Shown here: positions 6,933 through 12,459 of the stretch, in pieces | Layout of the letters: each line of letters starts with the position of its first letter | Numbering within the stretch: the first letter of the stretch is position 1 | Source: Candidatus Acetothermia bacterium | Lineage (GTDB): Bacteria; Bipolaricaulota; Bipolaricaulia; Bipolaricaulales; Bipolaricaulaceae | Assembly: GCA_023255835.1 (NCBI GenBank) | Contig: JAGDVW010000039.1 | Span: 3,801-17,896, forward strand | Reading direction: 5' to 3' | Length of the DNA: 14,096 nucleotides | Translations under genes and position numbers: made by a program | Notes under the pieces: generated by a model | What the model saw: only the letters and a program-made list of their open reading frames with translations | Told to the model about the DNA's origin: nothing | Database searches by the model: none

Positions 6933-8615
6933 TCACTTGCGAGTGATCCGGCCCTCCACCTTCGGAGCGACCGGGGAATGCGCCCGGATGTATTCAGCCA
7001 GGACCTCGTAGTCCACGAACCCCAGGTTCCAAACGTTTTTGGCGGCCAGGAACATCGTGTAGCCGTCGCCGCCCTGGGCCAGGAAGTTGTTGGTGGCCAG
7101 GCGATAAGTGGCGTTCCGATCCAAGGGCTTCCAGGCCCCGTCCAGGAAGACCTCCACGGAGACGATGCGGGAGCCGGCGGGCTGGGCGGGATCCCAGACG
7201 AAGCGAAGGCCAGCCACCTGGGGGAAGCGGCCCGCGAGCTTCTCCACCTGGGAGACCCCGTTCTCCAAAGCCTGCCAGATCTGCTCGCCCGTGAGCTCGA
7301 GCACCACAAGGTAATTCCCGAAGGGCAGGATGTTCATGCAGTCCCCGAAGGTCACCGGCCCGGCCGGAAGGGAGGCACGGATCCCCCCGCCGTTTTGGAT
7401 GGCAACCTGGGCCCCAGCCACTTGGGCCTTCCAAAGGAGGGCATCGGCAATCAGGTTCCCAAGGTTCGTCTCCTCGCTCCGGACCTTGCTCCGCTCGCCC
7501 TCAAGTTGCACCTTGGTCTCCCCGATCACCTGGGATTTGAGGGCCTCGATGGCCTCCCGGAAGGCCTTGAGCTTCTCCTCGACCAGGGGATGAGCCGAAA
7601 GATTTTGGGTGGGCAGAAGTTTCCCCTCCCAGGCCACCACGTTCCCCGCTTGGTCGAAGCTTAGGGAAAGATGACCAAGATATTGGGCGTTCTCCCCGGC
7701 CTGGACCACCAGGGTCCGCACGGGCTCATCGCTCACCGTCACCAAATCCCGGATAGCCGCCAGGCGCGCTGGCCCAATCCCCGAAACCTGTAGCAGATCC
7801 TCCACTTTCTGGAAGGGCCCTTTCGTCTCGCGCCACTCGATGATCCTTTTGGCGATGGTGGGCCCGATCCCCGGCAAAGCCTCCAACTCCTCTTGGGTAG
7901 CTTTGTTTACGTTGAGAAGCTTTCTTTCCACCACCGCGGGGTATTCCTTGGGCAAAGTATGGGAGTGCCCGCCCACGAGGACATCGATCCCCGCAACGCT
8001 TTGGGCCAAAACCAGATCGTTATCCCAACCGAGGTGGCTCAGGACCACAATCACCTTGATCCCTTGGGCGGAAAGATCGGAAATCGCGGCGCGCACAGCG
8101 GAAACGGGATCGGTGAAGGTCACGTTCGGACCAGGGTTGGAAGACCAAGCGGTATCCGGGGTGGTGACCCCGATGATCCCTACCTTCTCGCCGGCCACAT
8201 CCAAAACTACATAGGGCTTGATCTTCCCGGAAAGAAGCGGCTCGTTGGAGACGTTGCAGTTGGCGGAAAGGAGGGGAAAGCGCACGACATCAGCGAAGCG
8301 CGCCAAGCCCGCCGGCCCCTCGTCGAACTCGTGGTTCCCCAGGGCCATGGCCGAAAGGCCAAGGAGATTGAGGACCTCAGCGTCGGCTAGGCCCTTGTGC
8401 ACCGTGAAGTACAGGGTGCCCAAAAATTGGTCCCCAGCGTGGAGGAAGAGGGCGTCCGGAGATTTGGCGCGGATCTCTTCCACTGCCGTTGCCACCCTCG
8501 CTAGCTCATCCAAACGGGAATGCACGTCGTTCACATGGAGGAGGACTAAGTTCCATTGGGCAAAGCACCAAAAACTCAAAGCCAGAATACCCAAAACCAA
8601 AAAGGCTCGCCACAT
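6933..8615 (-). CDS. Secreted 5'-nucleotidase with inserted ComEA-like helix-hairpin-helix domain
   Basis: This 560-residue protein resembles ecto-5'-nucleotidase (CD73/UshA family), which releases phosphate from nucleotides outside the cytoplasm. A signal peptide covers roughly residues 1-20. The metallophosphatase domain shows NDVHSR (29-34), HAGDQFLGTLYFTVHKG (59-75, close to the CD73 wording), ALGNHEFD (92-98), VVLSHLGW and VGGHSHT (214-220), so all metal ligands are present. Residues about 234-294 are a helix-hairpin-helix module (NVNKATQEELEALPGIGPTIA, then GIGPARLAAI). After this the enzyme resumes at VVQAGENAQYLG. The C-terminal substrate domain has NGGGIRASLP (408-417) and NNFLAQGGDGY (509-519). 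ATG at 8615 is chosen over GTG at 8621 because AAGGGGG lies 5 nt upstream of it. It begins 10 nt after the phosphorylase gene. Role: making importable nucleosides from external nucleotides. The HhH insert suggests contact with DNA, by inference. Confidence 0.9.
   Translation of the reverse strand: MWRAFLVLGILALSFWCFAQWNLVLLHVNDVHSRLDELARVATAVEEIRAKSPDALFLHAGDQFLGTLYFTVHKGLADAEVLNLLGLSAMALGNHEFDEGPAGLARFADVVRFPLLSANCNVSNEPLLSGKIKPYVVLDVAGEKVGIIGVTTPDTAWSSNPGPNVTFTDPVSAVRAAISDLSAQGIKVIVVLSHLGWDNDLVLAQSVAGIDVLVGGHSHTLPKEYPAVVERKLLNVNKATQEELEALPGIGPTIAKRIIEWRETKGPFQKVEDLLQVSGIGPARLAAIRDLVTVSDEPVRTLVVQAGENAQYLGHLSLSFDQAGNVVAWEGKLLPTQNLSAHPLVEEKLKAFREAIEALKSQVIGETKVQLEGERSKVRSEETNLGNLIADALLWKAQVAGAQVAIQNGGGIRASLPAGPVTFGDCMNILPFGNYLVVLELTGEQIWQALENGVSQVEKLAGRFPQVAGLRFVWDPAQPAGSRIVSVEVFLDGAWKPLDRNATYRLATNNFLAQGGDGYTMFLAAKNVWNLGFVDYEVLAEYIRAHSPVAPKVEGRITRK
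7734..7916 (-). other. Helix-hairpin-helix (ComEA-type) segment inserted within the 5'-nucleotidase catalytic domain
   Basis: About 61 codons between the GGHSHT metal-ligand motif and the VVQAGE strand of the nucleotidase encode two HhH motifs. They are PGIGPTIAKRIIEW and SGIGPARLAAIRD, preceded by LLNVNKATQEELEAL, the standard opening of ComEA-type DNA-binding modules. In CD73-like enzymes this position holds a surface loop. The reading frame is uninterrupted, so this is a genuine in-frame domain insertion and not a separate gene. Sequence-independent binding of DNA backbone is the known job of this fold; its effect here is unknown. Confidence 0.88.
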
Positions 8616-8625
8616 ATGCACCCCC

Positions 8626-9363
8626 TTACGGAGAATGTTTTCCCAGGAGGCGGGAAAGGGCGTTCAAGGCCGCTTCGATCTCCTTTGCCACCGCCCTTTT
8701 CACCACCTCCCGGTGGGGATTATAGTCGCCGAGGGTGGCCCGGCGGGCATCGCCATCGATGGCGAGGATGGCGCCAGCGCGGGCCCTGCGGAGCTGGGCC
8801 ACGGCAAAAATCGCGGCGCACTCCATCTCCACCGCTAAGGCCCCACATTGGGCATAGGTGTCCAACCCCAAATCCAAAACCCCGCGGTAGAAGGCATCCA
8901 GGGTGACCACCACTCCTCGGTGCACTGGGACCCCCAGCGCCTCCGCTTCCTCCGCGAGGACGAAGGCGATCTCGGGATCGGAAAGGGCGGGGAATTCCAG
9001 GGGAAGGAGGCGGGGGCTCGTGCCTTCGGCGCGGACCGCGCCCAACGCCACCACTAGGTCACCGTCCCGCACTTTCTCCTGAAGGGAACCAGCGGTGCCC
9101 ACGCGGATGAGGATTTTCGCCCCGGCCCGGATGGCCTCCTCCGCGCAGATCGCCGCGCCCGGCGCCCCAACCCCGGTGGAAATAACCCCCACGGGAACGC
9201 CCCGCCAAAGGCCCCGATAAGAGTGGAATTCCCGGTTTTTCGCGAGTTCCTCGGCGCGCTCCAAACGCTCAGCGATAAGGGCGGCCCGCGCGGGATCACC
9301 GGGAAGAAGCACGCCCTCGGGGATCGCCCCGACTTCCACCCGGAGGGAGGGGAGGCGAACCAT
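8626..9363 (-). CDS. Purine-nucleoside/uridine phosphorylase family protein (NP-I, hexameric type)
   Basis: This 245-residue cytoplasmic enzyme splits nucleosides with phosphate into base and (deoxy)ribose 1-phosphate. It shows VLLPGDPARA (18-27) at the phosphate site, then STGVGAPGAAI, RVGTAGSL and VEMECAAIF, whose Glu residues bind the ribose. An Asp in AIDGD sits where purine phosphorylases have the base-protonating Asp, so purine nucleosides are favoured over uridine; that last step is inference. The start is ATG at 9363. There is no ribosome site before it, but a strong promoter is placed so that the transcript would start at this A. TTG at 9369 is in frame but would lie upstream of the predicted transcript start. 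It is the first gene of the minus-strand nucleoside operon, 10 nt before the nucleotidase gene, and would act on nucleosides brought in by the ABC system. Confidence 0.88.
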   Translation of the reverse strand: MVRLPSLRVEVGAIPEGVLLPGDPARAALIAERLERAEELAKNREFHSYRGLWRGVPVGVISTGVGAPGAAICAEEAIRAGAKILIRVGTAGSLQEKVRDGDLVVALGAVRAEGTSPRLLPLEFPALSDPEIAFVLAEEAEALGVPVHRGVVVTLDAFYRGVLDLGLDTYAQCGALAVEMECAAIFAVAQLRRARAGAILAIDGDARRATLGDYNPHREVVKRAVAKEIEAALNALSRLLGKHSP

Positions 9364-9369
9364 TTGCAA

Positions 9370-9398
9370 ACACTATCGGCTTTGGCTCAACCTGTCAA
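9370..9398 (-). promoter_or_regulatory. Sigma70-type promoter of the minus-strand nucleoside operon, predicted leaderless
   Basis: On the minus strand TTGACA (9398-9393) is a perfect -35 box, followed by exactly 17 nt and TAGTGT (9375-9370), which matches four of six -10 positions. Six nucleotides then separate it from the A of ATG at 9363, so the expected transcription start is the first base of the start codon. There is no Shine-Dalgarno sequence, which agrees with a leaderless mRNA. This is the only convincing promoter I see for the nine downstream genes. Confidence 0.72.
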
Positions 9399-9421
9399 GC
9401 ACCCAAACAACGCTCCTCGGC

Positions 9422-9427
9422 TAAACT
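9422..9427 (+). promoter_or_regulatory. Possible -10 element (TAAACT) for the MTA phosphorylase operon
   Basis: TAAACT matches four of six consensus -10 positions and ends 8 nt before the GTG start at 9436. Transcription would begin at or within two bases of the start codon. No good -35 box lies 16-18 nt upstream, and no ribosome site precedes the GTG. This is a weak call made mainly because the gene needs a promoter in this 72-bp divergent region. Confidence 0.35.
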
Positions 9428-9435
9428 ACCACGCT

Positions 9436-10218
9436 GTGAGCCCAAGGATCGGGGTGATCGGCGGGTCCGGGTTCTACAAACTTGGGCTCCTTTCCAAGGC
9501 CCAAGAAATAAGGAAGGCCACGCCCTACGGCCTCCCCTCGGCGGGGCTTATGGTGGGCGAGGTGGAAGGGGTGGAGATCGCCTTCCTCCCCCGCCACGGC
9601 CAAAAACACGAGCTTCCGCCCCATCGCGTCCCCTATCGGGCCAATATCTGGGCCCTTTATAGCCTTGGGGTGAGGCGGATCCTCGCCTTCTCCGCCATGG
9701 GCGGCCTCCGCCCGGACTACGAAATCGGCGACCTCGTCCTTCCGGACCAGTTCATCGATTGGACCAAAGGCCGCCCTTCCACCTTCTTCGAGGGGCCAAA
9801 AGTGGTGCACACCTCTTTGGCTGATCCCTTCTGTCCGGAGCTCCGGGAGATCCTCGGAAAAACCGCGGAAGAGCTGGGCTTCCGCATCCACAAGCGGGGG
9901 ACGGTCCTGGTCTTCGAGGGGCCGCGCTTCTCCACCCGGGCCGAGTCCCGCCTATATCGCGAGGTCTTCGGCGCCGATCTCCTCTCCATGACCCTCGTCC
10001 CGGAGGTCGTTTTGGCCCGGGAGCTGGGGATGTGTTACGCCACGGTGGCCGTGGTGACCGACCTCGATGTTTGGGGAGCGGAACCCGTGGAGCACGAGAG
10101 GGTCACCCAGGTGATGGAGGAAAGCCTTCCCAAACTGGTGGAGCTTTTGCGGCGGGCTTTGCCCAGAATTTCCGCGGAAAGATCTTGCCCCTGCAAAGGG
10201 AAGGAAAACTCGTGCTGA
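9436..10218 (+). CDS. mtnP: S-methyl-5'-thioadenosine phosphorylase (MTAP)
   Basis: This 260-residue protein is a trimeric-type purine phosphorylase. It converts MTA (and in the DHAP shunt 5'-deoxyadenosine) plus phosphate to adenine and the 5-substituted ribose 1-phosphate. Motifs are GVIGGSGFY (6-14), FLPRHGQKHELPPHRVPYRAN for phosphate and sugar binding, EGPRFSTRAESRLYR, SMTLVPEVVLARELGMCYA and VVTDLDVW, whose Asp residues are typical of enzymes acting on 6-aminopurines. The tail has Cys251-Pro-Cys253 and a terminal Cys260, like the CXC pair of thermophilic archaeal MTAP. The GTG at 9436 starts the protein exactly at the conserved beginning; the open frame extends upstream to 9223 but that part is antisense to the PNP gene and lacks homology. 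It supplies the substrate of MtnA, which lies in the divergent operon. Its stop overlaps the next gene by 7 nt. Confidence 0.92.
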   Translation: MSPRIGVIGGSGFYKLGLLSKAQEIRKATPYGLPSAGLMVGEVEGVEIAFLPRHGQKHELPPHRVPYRANIWALYSLGVRRILAFSAMGGLRPDYEIGDLVLPDQFIDWTKGRPSTFFEGPKVVHTSLADPFCPELREILGKTAEELGFRIHKRGTVLVFEGPRFSTRAESRLYREVFGADLLSMTLVPEVVLARELGMCYATVAVVTDLDVWGAEPVEHERVTQVMEESLPKLVELLRRALPRISAERSCPCKGKENSC

Positions 10219-11120
10219 TCCTGCTCCCCACCGATTCCCCAGCCTGGGTTTTCTCTTCTTGCGCGGAAATCCCTGGCCCAGTGGCCCTCCTCCGCACCGC
10301 GGGAAAACCTCCCCCTTCCGTGCTCCTCCGCTTCCCCTTGATCCTTGCGCCGGAGGAAGTTCCCCCGCCCGAAAGAAAAGACGAGCTCGTCCTGGTTTCC
10401 CCCGACTACACCTGGATAATCTTCGCCAAAGGGAAAGGGCTCCGGGCGGTCTGGCTCAATCCCCAGGGCCTCCTCTGCCCCTCCTCTCATCCCCTCCACG
10501 ATTTGGAGATCTGCGATCTTGGGGAGCTCCGAAAGCCCCTGGAATTTAAGCTTCCGGATCTCGCTGAGGCTTGGCAAATCCTGAAAGAACAGGGGGTTCC
10601 GGAGAACGTCATCCGTCATTCCGCGGCGGTGGCCGGGGTGGCCTTTTTCCTCGCCGAGAAACTGCGGGAGCGGGGGATCGAGGTGGATCCCCTCCTAGTC
10701 CACCGCGGCGGCCTCCTCCACGACCTCGACAAAATCGAATCCCTCAAGGAGGGAGGTGAGCACGGCGAGCGGGCCGCGGAGATCCTCGCGGATCTGGGCT
10801 ACCCCGAACTCGGGGAGATCGCCCGAAAACACGTCCTTCGGCCGGGGAAATCCCCCCAAACTTGGCCGGAAAAAATCGTGTTCTATGCCGATAAGCTGGT
10901 GGAAGGCGCGGAGGTGGTGGGGCTTAGGGCCCGCCTTTCCGCCCTCTGGGAACGGTATCCCGAGTTCCGGGCGGAGATCTCCGCCGGTGAAGTCTTCGTG
11001 CAAACACTGCAAAACCAGATCCTCACGATTTTGGGACTAAGCGAGGCCGAACTCCTCTCCCTCCTGCGCGGCCTGGATTTCTCCCTCCCCGAACTGGCCC
11101 CTGGACCATCCCCGGCCTAA
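10212..11120 (+). CDS. HD-domain phosphohydrolase-like protein with N-terminal HAD-like fragment
   Basis: This 302-residue protein has an HD domain in its C-terminal half: His136 (VIRHSAAVA), His170-Asp171 (GLLHDLDKI), His184, His207 (ARKHVL) and Asp227 (FYADKLV) form the expected metal site. This resembles HDIG-type hydrolases, which remove phosphate from nucleotides or act on related compounds. Residues about 57-110 (ELVLVSPDYTWI, then GLRAVWLNPQG and DLEICDLGEL) look like the last third of a HAD phosphatase, while the nucleophile DxD motif of that family is absent. This half may be a remnant or a non-catalytic domain. GTG at 10212 is chosen because GGGAAGG lies just upstream and it overlaps the MTAP stop by 7 nt. 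The open frame runs back to 10032, but that part lies over the MTAP gene and shows no family features. The substrate is unknown; a nucleotide is plausible from the neighbours. Confidence 0.72.
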   Translation: MLILLPTDSPAWVFSSCAEIPGPVALLRTAGKPPPSVLLRFPLILAPEEVPPPERKDELVLVSPDYTWIIFAKGKGLRAVWLNPQGLLCPSSHPLHDLEICDLGELRKPLEFKLPDLAEAWQILKEQGVPENVIRHSAAVAGVAFFLAEKLRERGIEVDPLLVHRGGLLHDLDKIESLKEGGEHGERAAEILADLGYPELGEIARKHVLRPGKSPQTWPEKIVFYADKLVEGAEVVGLRARLSALWERYPEFRAEISAGEVFVQTLQNQILTILGLSEAELLSLLRGLDFSLPELAPGPSPA

Positions 11121-11141
11121 GATCGAAAAAAGGAGGCAACG

Positions 11142-11813
11142 ATGCGGAAAGGGAAAGTTTTCCTCCTTGTGGGGCTGGGTTTGCTCCTCGCCGGCTGCGG
11201 CCTTCTTCCCGAGCAACCCCCCCTCCCGCCGGACCGCGCTCCCGCAGGGCTTCAAGCTTCTTTCGGCGCAGCCAAAAACGCGATCAACCTCTCCTGGAGC
11301 GCGGTGGAGCGCGCCGAATTCTACAAGATCTTTCGGGCGGAAAGCGCCGATGGGGACTTCCTGGAGGTGGGGCAAACGGGCGCTACCTCCTATGGCGACC
11401 AGGTGAGCGAGGAGGGGAAGTGGTACTGGTACAAGGTGCGGGCCTGTAATTCCGCAGGCTGCGGACCATATTCCGCCGCAGTGCGAGGCTACGCCGGCCG
11501 CCCCCCAAAACCGGAAGGCCTCCTGGCCAGCCAGGGCACGTTCCCCGACAAGATCGTGATCAGTTGGGCGGAAATCCCTGGTGCCACCCACTACCAAATT
11601 TTCCGCGATCCCAGTCCCCAACCGGGCTGCTTAGGACTCTGTCTGTTGGCCGACGACGTTCGCACCACCTCCTTTGAGGACCGCACGGCCCACGTGGGCG
11701 TTCGCTACCGCTACGCCATCCGGGCCTGCAACGCTTATGGGTGCAGCGCCCTTTCCGACCAGGCCATCGGCTGCCTGAACCCGTGCCCGCCTCTTTTTGG
11801 CCATGAGGAGTGA
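11142..11813 (+). CDS. Lipoprotein with two fibronectin type III-like domains
   Basis: This 223-residue secreted protein starts with MRKGKVFLL and a lipobox LLLAGC, so Cys19 should be lipidated and the protein anchored to a membrane. After a proline-rich linker come two similar beta-sandwich domains, roughly residues 33-120 and 126-213. Each has the FN3 pattern (NLSWSAV and VISWAEI early, then YKIFRAE and YQIFRD, then the YWYKVRACN and YRYAIRACN strand). Both repeats end that strand with RACN-x-x-GC, a short loop with two cysteines that may form a disulfide. AAAAAAGGAGG lies 5 nt before the ATG, a very strong ribosome site. It follows the HD gene after 21 nt and overlaps the next gene by 11 nt. 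FN3 domains bind proteins or glycans; no catalytic motif is seen and the function is unknown. Confidence 0.85.
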   Translation: MRKGKVFLLVGLGLLLAGCGLLPEQPPLPPDRAPAGLQASFGAAKNAINLSWSAVERAEFYKIFRAESADGDFLEVGQTGATSYGDQVSEEGKWYWYKVRACNSAGCGPYSAAVRGYAGRPPKPEGLLASQGTFPDKIVISWAEIPGATHYQIFRDPSPQPGCLGLCLLADDVRTTSFEDRTAHVGVRYRYAIRACNAYGCSALSDQAIGCLNPCPPLFGHEE

Positions 11814-12459
11814 GCTACGGGAGCAGGCCCAGTTTTGGGAGCGCCGGTTCTTTGCGACCCCGCCGGACCGTTCCCTAGCCGACCGGGATTGGTCTTGGCT
11901 TGTGGAGCGGTTCCGGAGGGAGGGGACGAGGACCGTCTTGGATGTGGGATTTGGTCGGGGGCATTGGAGCGTGGCCCTGGCCCGCGCCGGCTTCCAGGTC
12001 ACGGCGATCGACATCTCCGAACTCGCTGTCCAGCACCTCCGCTCCTGGGCGGAGGAAGAGAAACTCCAGATCGAGGCCTTCGTGTGTCCGGCCCAGGAGC
12101 TCCCCACGAACCGCGTTTTCGATGCGGTGATCGCCAACTCCGTCCTGGACCACATGTTCAAGGAGGAGGCCGAGGAGGCGATGCGGCGGATCCGGGCGGT
12201 GCTTCGGCCCGGCGGCCTCCTCCTCTTGGGGATGGATGGCCCGCCCGATCCCGAAGACGAGGCCTATCCTCATCAGGTCTTCCCCGACGGCACCTGGCAA
12301 TTTTGGGGTGGAAGACGGGATCGAATGCTTTGGCGGTTTTGGACCGACGAGGAGATCCGGGAGCTCCTTGCGGGCTTCCTCATTGAGGAGTTCACCGTCC
12401 GGCCCAAGGACGGCCGCCGCCGAGTTTGGGCCCGCAAGCTTTATGCCCAGGAAAACTGA
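11803..12459 (+). CDS. Class I SAM-dependent methyltransferase
   Basis: This 218-residue cytoplasmic protein has a Rossmann-fold methyltransferase core. Motif I is VLDVGFGRG (45-53), the acidic residue that binds the SAM ribose is Asp70 in VTAIDIS, FDAVIANSVLDHM is motif IV, and VLRPGGLLLLGMDG is the post-motif typical of Ubie/Methyltransf_11-type enzymes. The substrate cannot be read from the sequence. Several tryptophans and a basic stretch (GRRRVWARKL) close the protein. ATG at 11803 is used, giving an 11-nt overlap with the lipoprotein gene (ATGAGGAGTGA) and likely translational coupling; an in-frame TTG at 11797 is an alternative. Its 3' end overlaps the HEPN gene by 17 nt. Placement between a lipoprotein and a HEPN gene gives no clear pathway. 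Confidence 0.85.
   Translation: MRSELREQAQFWERRFFATPPDRSLADRDWSWLVERFRREGTRTVLDVGFGRGHWSVALARAGFQVTAIDISELAVQHLRSWAEEEKLQIEAFVCPAQELPTNRVFDAVIANSVLDHMFKEEAEEAMRRIRAVLRPGGLLLLGMDGPPDPEDEAYPHQVFPDGTWQFWGGRRDRMLWRFWTDEEIRELLAGFLIEEFTVRPKDGRRRVWARKLYAQEN

Larger units (their letters stand above)
9364..9435. promoter_or_regulatory. Divergent intergenic region between nucleoside operon and MTA phosphorylase operon
   Basis: This 72-bp gap is the only divergent region in the window and so must contain the promoters, and any operators, of both gene sets. It holds the strong minus-strand -35/-10 pair and a weak plus-strand -10-like element. I see no long inverted repeat or riboswitch. The two phosphorylases (PNP and MTAP) flank it, so they could share one regulator. 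Confidence 0.75.

Noticed and set aside
5653..7011. Plus-strand open frame of 452 codons opposite the BMP gene
   Set aside because: Antisense shadow: rich in His, Asp and Gly, no recognisable domain and no promoter or ribosome site. The minus strand encodes an unmistakable BMP binding protein.
8600..8640. HhH part as a separate ComEA/competence gene or a frameshift fusion
   Set aside because: The nucleotidase frame is open from 8615 to 6933, and enzyme motifs lie on both sides of the HhH segment (7734-7916) in the same frame.
9223..9435. N-terminal extension of MTAP upstream of the GTG at 9436
   Set aside because: It lies mostly over the PNP gene on the opposite strand, has no homology, and MTAP proteins begin with the residues encoded from the GTG.
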